DNA of 24,047 bases from an uncultured Oscillibacter sp. (GCA_910584075.1 CAJTZI010000033.1:1-24047); one strand, 5' to 3'; shown: positions 1 through 6,473, numbered from the stretch's first letter. Notes: a model not told the origin generated them from the sequence alone. Translations and numbers: made by a program.

Positions 1-339
1 CGGGCCGTCAGCGATCTGCTGGGGGTGGAGATCGGCTACGACTCCGCCACGAAAACCGTCCTCCTGGGGAAGCAGCCTGCGGCTGCCGGCGCACTGTCCA
101 GTTATGAGACGGAGCTGGAGGGACGGCTGGCGGAGGCCAGGAAGATCGCCTATCAGGACCTGGACAGCGCCTCAGAGGAAATGCGGGCAAAGATCCTGGA
201 GGCCCGTGCGCTCATCATCAACAACACCGCATGGGTGGCCGATGGTTACACCGCCTCCCAGGTGGACCCGGACGGCAATGAGGTATCCCTCCCCCACTTT
301 TCCGAGCTCTTCCCCGGCTGGGACCTCCCCAAAGCCTAA
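1..339 (+). CDS. C-terminal part of a stalk-domain (copper amine oxidase N-terminal-like) protein
   Basis: The reading frame is open from base 1 to a TAA at 337-339, giving 112 residues, so the 5' end lies outside the window. The first ~25 residues (RAVSDLLGVEIGYDSATKTV) match the usual end of a copper-amine-oxidase-like stalk domain, in which an alternating hydrophobic pattern is followed by D-x-A-T-K-T-V. These domains act as extracellular spacers or cell-wall-associated modules in Clostridia. The rest is acidic and helical (SSYETELEGRLAEARKIAYQ) with no catalytic motif I recognise. The gene ends 60-70 bp before a decapitated ligase fragment, so its own 3' flank may already be rearranged. 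The stalk call is by pattern only; the function of the full protein cannot be told. Confidence 0.65.
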   Translation, partial: RAVSDLLGVEIGYDSATKTVLLGKQPAAAGALSSYETELEGRLAEARKIAYQDLDSASEEMRAKILEARALIINNTAWVADGYTASQVDPDGNEVSLPHFSELFPGWDLPKA

Positions 340-405
340 AACGCTCAAATTTCGATACGCTTATTGGAAGCGCCCAAAACCGTAAAGTTATACAAATAAA
401 TACAG

Positions 406-927
406 GATCCGCTGTTTGTAAAACCTGTCCGGGCTGGTTCTTCCTATGGCATCACAAGGGTTATGGAGCGCGGTGGACTGTCTGCGGCTCTGGAGCTGGC
501 CTTTGCATACGATGACCACATCATTTTGGAAGAAGCGATCTCCGGCTTTGAAGTCGGGTGCGCCGTTTTGGGAAATGACACCCTGACGGTGGGGGAACTG
601 GACGAAATCGAACTGGCGGACGGCTTCTTTGATTTTACAGAGAAGTATACGCTGAAAACCTCCGCTATCCATGTCCCCGCCCGCATTTCTCCAATAAAAG
701 CGGCGGAAATGAAAGAAACTGCCCAGCGCATCTATAAGGCCCTTGGCTGCCAGGGCTTTGCGCGGGTGGATATGTTTTTGGATGAAAACGGCAGGGTGGT
801 ATTTAACGAGGTCAACACCATCCCCGGCTTCACCGCCCACAGCCGTTATCCCAGCATGATGAAAGCGGTCGGAATGCCCTTTGAGCAGGTCATTTCCAAT
901 GTAATCGAATTGGCGGTGAGCAAATGA
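406..927 (+). pseudogene. vanG: VanG-type D-Ala-D-Ser ligase, C-terminal fragment
   Basis: The frame opens after a TAA at 397-399 and the first ligase-like residues are PLFVKPVRAGSSYGI, the ATP-grasp strand that normally lies roughly halfway through a D-Ala-D-X ligase. About 170 residues of signature continue: EEAISGFEVGCAV, GFARVDMFLDENG, and the terminal metal and nucleotide-binding segment NEVNTIPGFTAHSRYPSMM. The N-terminal D-alanine-binding half is absent and there is no start codon with a ribosome binding site at the new edge, so the product cannot be a working ligase. VanG-type ligases make D-Ala-D-Ser for low-level vancomycin resistance. The stop overlaps the start of the VanXY gene by ATGA, the layout expected of an intact van operon. 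Assignment to VanG/VanC-type rather than housekeeping Ddl rests on this partner gene. Confidence 0.75.
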
Positions 928-1460
928 ACAGCCTGATTTTGGTCAATCGCAGACACGCATATTCGCAAGATACAGAACAAGACCTGATCCCTGTTCATGA
1001 GGACTATCCCAATATCCTGCTGGAACAGGAAGCAGCTCACGCCCTCTCTCTTATCATGGAGCAGCTGGACGGATGGCGGTTTATTGTCCCTGTGAGCGGA
1101 TGGCGTTCTCTGGAGGAACAGTTGACAATTTACGAGGAATCGCTCCAGGAGAACGGCCCGGAGTTTACGGCGAAGTTTGTAGCTATGCCCGGACACAGTG
1201 AACACCAAACCGGGTTAGCCATTGACCTGGGCCTGCGTCAGCCAGAGATAGACTTTATCCGTCCGGCGTTCCCCTATGAAGGCATCTGCCAAATATTTCG
1301 GGAACTGGCACCCGCCTATGGCTTTATTGAACGCTACCCGGCGGGTAAGGAGCATATCACCGGCATCGCCCATGAGCCGTGGCACTTCCGCTATGTTGGT
1401 ACGCCCCATTCGGAGATCATGGCCTTTAAGGGGCTGACACTGGAGGAATATTTGGCATGA
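924..1460 (+). CDS. vanXY: VanXY-type D,D-dipeptidase/D,D-carboxypeptidase (M15 family)
   Basis: A 178-residue protein without a signal peptide, hence probably cytoplasmic, as VanXY enzymes are. The M15B zinc site is complete: H94 and D101 in PGHSEHQTGLAIDLG, catalytic E151 and ligand H154 in HEPWHF, and substrate-binding R61 in SGWRS. The length fits VanXY-type enzymes of D-Ser vancomycin-resistance clusters better than membrane-anchored VanY. VanXY hydrolyses D-Ala-D-Ala and removes the terminal D-Ala from pentapeptides, leaving room for D-Ala-D-Ser. Translation is coupled to the upstream ligase remnant by an ATGA overlap. The racemase gene vanT that usually follows is missing: sequence turns into an unrelated antisense ORF directly after the stop. 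The gene looks intact but isolated, so resistance is not expected from this locus alone. An ordinary D-Ala-D-Ala carboxypeptidase role is the alternative. Confidence 0.85.
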   Translation: MNSLILVNRRHAYSQDTEQDLIPVHEDYPNILLEQEAAHALSLIMEQLDGWRFIVPVSGWRSLEEQLTIYEESLQENGPEFTAKFVAMPGHSEHQTGLAIDLGLRQPEIDFIRPAFPYEGICQIFRELAPAYGFIERYPAGKEHITGIAHEPWHFRYVGTPHSEIMAFKGLTLEEYLA

Positions 1461-1469
1461 AGATACAGG

Positions 1470-1636
1470 CGGCGTTGATCCATTGGTCGAGAGGCGAAAA
1501 TCTTGGACTGGCTCTCCTCATACATTAGCAGGTCCTGGATCTCCGCCAGCGTCAGCTTGCCGCGTTTCTTTTCGATCCGCAGGACCAGACGATCCTTGTA
1601 GTCGTAGGCCCACGACATTTCAATACCGCGTTTCAT
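1470..1636 (-). pseudogene. Small conserved mobile-element-type ORF, truncated at its 3' end
   Basis: On the minus strand an ATG at 1636 follows AAAGGGGAACGT, a good ribosome binding site. It opens a basic, amphipathic protein (MSWAYDYKDRLVLRIEKKRG, then LTLAEIQDLLMYEES). I recall similar short proteins from conjugative elements of Firmicutes, but I do not know a function. The frame runs on to 1391 only by reading the antisense of vanXY, so the native gene is probably cut near 1460-1480, where the van fragment begins. The last ~25 residues of the 81-aa ORF are therefore chimeric. The exact breakpoint cannot be placed without an intact homologue. Confidence 0.4.
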
Positions 1637-1740
1637 ACGTTCCCCTTTCGTGCCCTCGTAACCTCGTATAATAAGATTTGCAGACGATTTAGAGTGGGTC
1701 TGCTTAGTTCACTTCATTGGTCAACAGGCTTAGAGATGCC

Positions 1741-2000
1741 TGTGGTACAATAGCTGTAGGACAGCAGGGTCAGGTTCCACGTAACCTTGTTGAGCCGTAA
1801 GGCTGCTTCATCCGGAGTCCGTTCCCCTGAACCGGAAGTTAGCTGCAAACTCATTAGCTGTTTGCCGGAAGCGGAGCCGCCCTTTTAGCAGTGAGGACTA
1901 TCGCATCGGCCCGCCCCGGAATGATTCTGATACGCGAGGTTGCGGATGCTCCGGATATCATGGGTATCTCAAAGCCCGCTGGCCTGAAATCTCCACGCGG
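1741..2000 (+). ncRNA. Candidate IS110 bridge-RNA region (fossil)
   Basis: In the IS110 group the non-coding end upstream of the transposase encodes a bridge RNA that pairs with target and donor DNA. Here that interval contains several local hairpins: AGGTT/AACCT at 1772-1787, AGCC with a GTAA (GNRA-type) tetraloop and GGCT at 1793-1804, and GCAAAC/GTTTGC at 1845-1865 nested between two CCGG copies. A TACAAT box at 1746-1751, preceded by TG, could be a -10 element, but no good -35 is present. The assignment is from position and hairpin content only. The two guide loops and the RNA ends cannot be defined by eye, and the strand is assumed to be that of the transposase. Confidence 0.4.
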
Positions 2001-2012
2001 GGAGGTGAAAAT

Positions 2013-2062
2013 GTGAACCCACTATTCGTAGGCATTGACGTGAGCAGCAAAAACAATGTGAC
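2013..2062 (+). pseudogene. IS110-family transposase, first ~16 codons only
   Basis: A GTG start follows a GGAGG site by 8 bases and gives MNPLFVGIDVSSKNNV. The motif GIDVSSK is diagnostic of the RuvC-like DEDD domain start in IS110 transposases, where the Asp is a metal ligand. From about 2060 the frame continues as unrelated residues (TSWGRNRGSS) because the DNA has become aldo/keto reductase sequence, and it stops soon after. The break occurs within a few bases of the codon for the reductase residue Leu in LMGKKPW. Confidence 0.75.
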
Positions 2063-2065
2063 CTC

Positions 2066-2215
2066 ATGGGGAAGAAACCGTGGATCGTCCCCATCCCCGG
2101 CACTCGGAAGCTGGAGCGCATGATCGAAAACGGCAGAGCGGCGGAGGTCCACCTGACTGCGGCGGAAATTGCCGAGATTGACCGGGCGCTGGATGCGTTC
2201 AGCGGTAAGGAATGA
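2066..2215 (+). pseudogene. Aldo/keto reductase, C-terminal fragment
   Basis: A frame beginning MGKKPWIVPIPGT and continuing RKLERMIENGRAAEVHL, then TAAEIAEIDRALDAF, ends at a TGA at 2213-2215. IPGT(R/S)K..E is the NADPH 2'-phosphate/adenine-binding segment close to the C-terminus of aldo/keto reductases, and the following helix is also typical. Only ~50 of the usual ~300+ residues remain and the catalytic barrel is lost. The 5' side is joined directly to the IS110 transposase start. It lies 5 bp before an alpha/beta hydrolase, which is followed by another reductase, suggesting an original reductase-hydrolase-reductase operon. Confidence 0.8.
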
Positions 2216-2219
2216 GACA

Positions 2220-3101
2220 ATGAAGGGTATCGAAATGATGATGACGGCCGCCATGTGGCTGGCGTCTCTTTTGTGTGGATGTATGAGTGAAAAAGAAAGC
2301 CCAACCACTCCGGCAGTAACGGCTACCGGAGTATACGAAACCAGAGAAATCCATGTTGACCGGGAGGGAATGGACATCTATGGAATGGCGCACATTCCCT
2401 CCGGTGTGGAGGGAAAAATGCCTGCGGTGATCCTCTCTCACGAGCTGGGCGCTACTTTGGATCGTGTGAAGGGCTACGGGGAGGCGCTGGCCGAAGCCGG
2501 GTATGTGACTGTCTGCTTCGATTTCTGCGGCGGGGGCTACGGAAGCCGGAGTGACGGGAATGTGCTGGATATGTCGGTTCTGACGGAGAAAGCGGACCTG
2601 GAGGCTGTACTGGAGGAAGTGCGGGGATGGGATTTTGTGGATGTGGATTCCATCTACCTGATGGGAAACAGTCAGGGCGGAGTGGTCACTGCGATGACTG
2701 CTGCGGAACACAGGGATGAGATTCGGGCTGTGATTCTGATTTATCCGGGCTTTTCGCTTTATGATAACGTCCATGCGATGTTTGATTCACCGGAGGAAGT
2801 ACCAGAGACACACAGCCTGCTGGGAATGCGGCTGGGACAGCGGTACTTTGTAGATATTTGGGATCAGGAACCCTATGGGCTGATTCGGGAATACGGCAAG
2901 GACATTCTTCTGATCCATGGCAGCAGGGATTCCATCATCCCAATCGCTTATTCGGACCGGCTGGCGGAAACCATAGAAAATGTGGAATATCATGTGATCC
3001 AGGACGCTGACCATGGCTTTTTAGGCGAGGACTTTGCGCTGGCGGTATCCTACATCACAAACTTTTTGAACAGCGCCCAAACGGGCGGGGAGGCAGCATG
3101 A
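2220..3101 (+). CDS. Lipoprotein alpha/beta hydrolase (S9/BAAT-like esterase or acyl hydrolase)
   Basis: A 293-residue protein with a short signal sequence and a lipobox-like LCGC (C21), so probably membrane-anchored outside the cell. The hydrolase fold is clear: an oxyanion/strand region PAVILSHELGA, the nucleophile elbow GNSQGG with S151, the acid D237 in HGSRDSIIP, and the base H265 in DADHGF. The family includes esterases, dienelactone hydrolase-like and prolyl-oligopeptidase-like enzymes; the substrate cannot be read from sequence. I chose the ATG at 2220, preceded by TAAGGA. An earlier ATG at 2169 lies inside the upstream reductase and would bury the signal peptide. The stop overlaps the next start (ATGA at 3098), so it is translationally coupled to the second reductase. 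It is the only intact gene of this small cluster. Confidence 0.85.
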   Translation: MKGIEMMMTAAMWLASLLCGCMSEKESPTTPAVTATGVYETREIHVDREGMDIYGMAHIPSGVEGKMPAVILSHELGATLDRVKGYGEALAEAGYVTVCFDFCGGGYGSRSDGNVLDMSVLTEKADLEAVLEEVRGWDFVDVDSIYLMGNSQGGVVTAMTAAEHRDEIRAVILIYPGFSLYDNVHAMFDSPEEVPETHSLLGMRLGQRYFVDIWDQEPYGLIREYGKDILLIHGSRDSIIPIAYSDRLAETIENVEYHVIQDADHGFLGEDFALAVSYITNFLNSAQTGGEAA

Positions 3102-3617
3102 AAACAAGAAAAATTGGAGAACTGACTGTATCGGCGGTTGGCATGGGCTGCATGGCCTTTTCCCACGGTTACGGCCAGATTCCCCCGGAGGCATACAGTA
3201 TTGAGGCGATTCAGAATGCCTACCGGCATGGCTGTACATTTTTTGATACGGCGGAGATCTACAGCCCGAACCTGTCCGGCACCGGACACAACGAGCGCAT
3301 TGTCGGAAAAGCTCTGCGAGACGTGCGGCAGAACATTGTCCTGGCGACCAAGTTGTTCCTGGACCGTTCCGAGGTTCGCAGCGCCGGTTCTGTGTACGAT
3401 GCGATTCACCGACACCTAGACGGCTCCCTGGACCGGCTCCAGACAGATATGGTGGACCTCTACTACCTCCACCGCACCAACGGCGGCGTCTCCGTGGAGG
3501 AAGTGGCGGAGGCCATGGGCCTGTTGATCGAGGATGGCCTAATTCGCGGCTGGGGGCTGTCCCAGGTGGACGTGGACATGATCGACCGGGCGCAGAAGGT
3601 CATGCCCTTAACCGCCA
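3098..3617 (+). pseudogene. Aldo/keto reductase, N-terminal half (truncated)
   Basis: The start at 3098 follows GGGAGGCAGC and overlaps the hydrolase stop. About 173 native residues are present: the first strands (KIGELTVSAVGMGCM) and the complete catalytic tetrad, D50 and Y55 in FFDTAEIY, K85 in LATK, and H125 in YYLH. Similarity ends at VMPLTA, where a normal reductase would continue V-Q-x-E-Y-S. From here the DNA is the antisense of the MFS transporter 3' end. The frame stays open to 4000 through antisense transporter sequence, so a 300-residue chimera is formally possible, but its Arg/Gln-rich tail is not a folded domain. The cofactor-binding C-terminal half is missing. Confidence 0.85.
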
Positions 3618-4843
3618 AGCGCCCGGAAGACCCGCCGCGAATACAGAGCCGTCACCGCAGCGGTCGCCGCCGCTCCCAGCAAAACGGCCCAGGCCGGACA
3701 GCCCTCAAACAATGCCCCGTAGACCGCCTGCCCCAGGGGCGAGGCGCAGTTGGACACCGCCATGATGAAGGCCATCACCTTGCCCAGCAGCTCCGGCGGC
3801 GTCTGGCCCTGGACGGCGGCGCTGAGCACCACCACCAGCATGGTGGACAGAATCATGACAGCGAAGCTCATGACCGTGACCGCCCACCAGCCGGCGGAGG
3901 GAGGGACGCCCGGCAGCAGGGACAGCCCCATGACCGCCGCCGTCAGACTGGCTGCCAGCAGGATGAGCCCGCCCCGCCGCAGCCGCAGGCGCGCACCTAG
4001 GAATGCCGTCAAGACGCCGCCGCAGAGCCCGCCCAGCCCCATGGCCCCCTGGGTGATCCCCAGGCGGCTGTCGCTCATGTTCAGCACCTGGACCACCGCC
4101 ACGGGGATGCCAACGATCAGGGCGGCGGACAGCACCAGGTTGAAGAGAGCCAGCACCAGCATGACGGACAAAAACACCGGGCGCTTCCGCCGGACGAACC
4201 GCCAGCTCTCTCTCAGATCCCGCCGCACCGTGGGCAGCACGCCTCCTGCCGCCGCCTGGGGCCGGTGAGGGATGTGGATGAAGATCTCCATGACGGCGGA
4301 GAGGAAGAAGCAGCCCATGCTGACCCATAGAATGGGCTGGATGCCGAGGGCCCCGAACAGTACGCCGCCAGTGACCGGCCCCAGCAGGCCGGACAGCGTG
4401 CCCACCATGTTGATGACGGCGTTGGCGCTGGTCAGATGCTCCGGCGAGGCCAAAAGAGGGATGCTGGCCTGTACCGCGGGCTGATAAGCTCCGGCAATGC
4501 CGTACAGCAGCATGAGACAGGCCGCCGTCAGCGGCACCAGAGGCGCCCAGCTCAGAAGCAGGGTGAATACCAGAACCAGTCCCGCGGTGGAGAAGTCCAG
4601 CGCCACCATGATGTTCCGCTTGTTCACCCGGTCCGCCGCCACGCCGCCGATGGGGGAGCACAGCACAGCGGGGATGAACGCCGCAGCTCCCACCGCGCCG
4701 AACAGCGCCGCGGACCCGGTCTGCCGCAGAAGATACAGCGGCAGGGCAAAGCGCAGGATCGCGTTGCCGAAGAGGGAGATGACCTGCCCGATGACCACCA
4801 GGGTAAAGTCCCGGTGGAATAAAGAGGTCTGTTTCAGTTCCAT
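3608..4843 (-). CDS. MFS family efflux transporter
   Basis: A 411-residue, strongly hydrophobic protein with about 12 transmembrane segments. It has an MFS motif-A-like loop between TM2 and TM3 (GGVAADRVNKRN), a typical MFS_3-type drug or siderophore exporter layout, and a GPVTGG motif in TM5. The start ATG at 4843 follows AAAGGAGAG; the longer frame to 5053 would read backwards through the terminator and the TetR gene and was rejected. Substrates are likely toxic small molecules, judging by its place directly downstream of a TetR repressor on the same strand with an operator-like palindrome at 4861-4877 just before its ribosome binding site. Its stop codon lies exactly at the junction with the broken reductase, so the last few residues could be replaced. 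Confidence 0.85.
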   Translation of the reverse strand: MELKQTSLFHRDFTLVVIGQVISLFGNAILRFALPLYLLRQTGSAALFGAVGAAAFIPAVLCSPIGGVAADRVNKRNIMVALDFSTAGLVLVFTLLLSWAPLVPLTAACLMLLYGIAGAYQPAVQASIPLLASPEHLTSANAVINMVGTLSGLLGPVTGGVLFGALGIQPILWVSMGCFFLSAVMEIFIHIPHRPQAAAGGVLPTVRRDLRESWRFVRRKRPVFLSVMLVLALFNLVLSAALIVGIPVAVVQVLNMSDSRLGITQGAMGLGGLCGGVLTAFLGARLRLRRGGLILLAASLTAAVMGLSLLPGVPPSAGWWAVTVMSFAVMILSTMLVVVLSAAVQGQTPPELLGKVMAFIMAVSNCASPLGQAVYGALFEGCPAWAVLLGAAATAAVTALYSRRVFRALGG

Positions 4844-4860
4844 ATTGGCTCTCCTTTTAT

Positions 4861-4877
4861 AAACCGACCGTCGGTTT
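4861..4877. promoter_or_regulatory. Palindromic TetR-type operator in front of the MFS gene
   Basis: AAACCGAC-C-GTCGGTTT is a perfect 8+1+8 inverted repeat, 18 bp upstream of the MFS start codon and adjacent to its ribosome binding site. On the minus strand it ends GGTCGGTTTA, resembling the GGTCTGTTTA end of the palindrome in front of tetR. Binding by the neighbouring TetR protein is inferred. Confidence 0.65.
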
Positions 4878-4887
4878 TTATATTTCC

Positions 4888-4921
4888 AAAAAGAAACCGC
4901 CCGCGCGCGGCGGTTTCTTTT
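4888..4921 (-). terminator. Rho-independent terminator after tetR
   Basis: On the minus strand, directly after the tetR stop, GAAACCGCC pairs with GGCGGTTTC around a GC-rich loop, followed by TTTTT. It separates tetR from the MFS gene, which implies that the MFS has its own, operator-controlled promoter. Confidence 0.8.
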
Positions 4922-5595
4922 CAGTCGCAGATTTCTCCCTCGGGAGAGGGGGGATGGGCCATCTCCGCATAGCGCACCAGGGTGTCGATGATCTCCCGGT
5001 CGATCAGCTCCGAGATGCCGAAGCTGTTGAAGAGACAGTTGTATAAGGCGCACCGGGCTACGATCTCCTCCGGCGTAGTGGGGCGGGCGATGGGATTGAG
5101 CCAGATATCCGACAGAAGCATCATGGCCTCTGCCAGCTCTCGGGGATGGTCTGTGTGGATGGAGCCGTCGGCCATGCCCTGGCGGATGATGGGCTCGATG
5201 AAGAAGGGGGCGACCTCAAAGAAGATGCTCCGCATCTCCGTGGTCAGGAACTTGGCGTTGTCCAGCAGATAGGGCATCATGCAGAACATCTTGGCCTGCC
5301 GTTCCGGCTGCATGGAGACTTTGAAAATGGTCCGCAGCTTCTCCAGGCCGTTCAGATGGGGGTTGTCCCGGACCTCCGCCAGGATCTCTCCGTTCCGCTG
5401 GCCGATGCGGTCGCAGACGGAGTAGAAGATATCCTCCTTGGAGGTAAAGTGGTGGTAAATGGCCCCCTTGGAGAGACCTGTCTGCTCAATGATCTCCTGG
5501 AGAGAGGTGTGGTCATAACCCTTTTCAATGAACAGCCGCTCCGCCGTGTCCAGGATCTTCCGAATCGTCTCCTCCGGATATTTGTTTCGTCCCAC
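4921..5595 (-). CDS. TetR/AcrR family transcriptional regulator
   Basis: A 224-residue protein. The N-terminal helix-turn-helix is canonical: a helix 1 region (ILDTAERLFIEKGYDHTSL) followed by EIIEQTGLSKGAIYHHF and SKEDIF at about residues 12-57. The C-terminal ligand-binding helices are not assignable to a subfamily. I chose the GTG at 5595 because GGGGAGGAA precedes it at the right distance. The promoter has TTGACA and TATTTT boxes spaced 17 bp, and a palindrome just downstream of the -10 fits autorepression. The adjacent MFS exporter with a related palindrome suggests a two-gene drug-responsive efflux module. The gene ends in its own terminator. Confidence 0.9.
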   Translation of the reverse strand: MGRNKYPEETIRKILDTAERLFIEKGYDHTSLQEIIEQTGLSKGAIYHHFTSKEDIFYSVCDRIGQRNGEILAEVRDNPHLNGLEKLRTIFKVSMQPERQAKMFCMMPYLLDNAKFLTTEMRSIFFEVAPFFIEPIIRQGMADGSIHTDHPRELAEAMMLLSDIWLNPIARPTTPEEIVARCALYNCLFNSFGISELIDREIIDTLVRYAEMAHPPSPEGEICD

Positions 5596-5614
5596 TGGAC
5601 GTTCCTCCCCTTAA

Positions 5615-5631
5615 ACAGACCAACGGTCTGT
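5615..5631. promoter_or_regulatory. Palindromic operator at the tetR promoter
   Basis: ACAGACC-AAC-GGTCTGT is a perfect 7+3+7 inverted repeat between the -10 box and the ribosome binding site of tetR, where bound repressor would block transcription. It shares its GGTC-x-GTTTA side with the palindrome before the MFS gene. Autoregulation is inferred. Confidence 0.7.
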
Positions 5632-5637
5632 ATTTTT

Positions 5638-5666
5638 AAAATAGCACAGCCGCGCCACAGTGTCAA
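5638..5666 (-). promoter_or_regulatory. tetR promoter
   Basis: Minus strand: a consensus -35 TTGACA (5661-5666), a 17-bp spacer and TATTTT as -10 (5638-5643). The -35 box overlaps the stop codon of the upstream DUF5662 gene. Confidence 0.7.
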
Positions 5667-6193
5667 GCCTGTTTTTTCAAAACCTCCCGCCGGACATAGT
5701 CAAAGGCCGCGTCTTCGCCCTCGTCCTGCAGCCTGATCAAAATTGTCTCCAGCAGGGCGGAGGTGGCGGGGTGCAGCAGGAGGCGCTTGTCCCGGCCCCG
5801 GAGAAAGAACTTGTAGGGGTCGCCGGGGTCGAAGTCCGCCCCCCGGTAGACTTTGCTGGCGGCCAGACGGTCGCAGAACATCTCCGCCACGTATTTTGCC
5901 GGCATCTCCACGCCCTGAATGCCCTCCGGGCCGTAGTCCGTCCAGAACTCAAAGTGGTGGCGGTTGCGGCCCTTGTGGTGCATCCAGGAGGCGCTGTATC
6001 CCCGGGCCTTGCGCTGGGCGTCGTTGGGGCTGTGGTCCCCCTGGAAGTACTTCACCCCGGTCCAGAATTCCACGGGAGAGTACTTGCTGAGATCGTGGGT
6101 CAGTCCCTGCCAGTACAGCCCCAGGCGGAAGCAGTATTTCCGCACCAGCGCCCGGTGGCGGTTCACGGTTTTCAGATGGCCCCAGAGGTTCAC
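5663..6193 (-). CDS. DUF5662 family protein
   Basis: A 176-residue protein with the family pattern: an N-terminal NLWGHLKTVNRHRALV, the HDLSKYSP motif (H33, D34, K37), a central WMHHKGRNRHHFEFW block and a C-terminal helical part. Conserved His/Asp residues suggest a metal- or phosphate-handling enzyme, but I know of no established activity. The frame is open to 6451, but I start at the GTG at 6193: AGGAGGCGAGTGCC precedes it and the protein then begins as the family usually does. The upstream extension would translate a MITE. A TATACT box lies about 50 bases upstream of this start. It is head-to-tail with tetR and may be co-transcribed or separate. Confidence 0.8.
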   Translation of the reverse strand: MNLWGHLKTVNRHRALVRKYCFRLGLYWQGLTHDLSKYSPVEFWTGVKYFQGDHSPNDAQRKARGYSASWMHHKGRNRHHFEFWTDYGPEGIQGVEMPAKYVAEMFCDRLAASKVYRGADFDPGDPYKFFLRGRDKRLLLHPATSALLETILIRLQDEGEDAAFDYVRREVLKKQA

Positions 6194-6294
6194 GGCACTC
6201 GCCTCCTGATTCCTGAGATTCTGAACGGATTCCAAAAGACAGTATAGCACTTCCCGGGCAAAAAAACGAGTAAAATTTTCATGGGCAACCATAC

Positions 6295-6457
6295 TAGGGC
6301 TTGTTTGATAATTGGTGATATGCCCAACAGTGAGAAATTTTTTGCCAGACAAGGCAAATTTTCGCAGGCATCCTGACGGATGGCAAGAAAATTGAACGAT
6401 GTATGGCAGAAAAAGGCCCGCTGCTTGGGCGTGCTGACAATTTTCAGACAAGCCCTA
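6295..6457. mobile_element. MITE-like element with terminal inverted repeats
   Basis: The two ends, TAGGGCTTGTTTGATAATTG at 6295 and the complement of CAATTTTCAGACAAGCCCTA ending at 6457, match at 18 of 20 positions. A TA dinucleotide flanks each side, consistent with TA target-site duplication as made by Tc1/mariner-IS630-type transposases. The interior (~120 bp) is AT-richer than the surroundings, encodes no transposase, and includes smaller inverted stretches (TTGCCAGACAAGGCAAA). It sits between the divergently transcribed DUF5662 and the 144-aa hypothetical gene, 16 bases upstream of the latter's start. Confidence 0.75.
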
Positions 6458-6473
6458 ATTGCGAGGTGGTTTG

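Larger units (their letters stand above)
1640..2064 (+). mobile_element. IS110-family insertion sequence remnant (left end plus start of transposase)
   Basis: A non-coding stretch of ~370 bp rich in small hairpins leads into GGAGGTGAAAAT and a GTG start at 2013 encoding MNPLFVGIDVSSKNNV. This is the N-terminus of IS110-family DEDD transposases and holds the first catalytic Asp (GIDV). After 16 codons the sequence switches to an aldo/keto reductase reading frame, so nearly the whole transposase and the right end are gone. IS110 elements lack terminal inverted repeats, so the left boundary is not visible; I place it just after the start of the small minus-strand ORF. The element can no longer move by itself. 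Confidence 0.65.

Noticed and set aside
4844..5053. 70-codon upstream extension of the MFS frame
   Set aside because: It reads through the tetR terminator and the tetR coding region, and a good ribosome site stands before the ATG at 4843.
6194..6451. 86-codon N-terminal extension of DUF5662
   Set aside because: It translates the MITE and the promoter region; the GTG at 6193 has an AGGAGG site and gives the normal family start.
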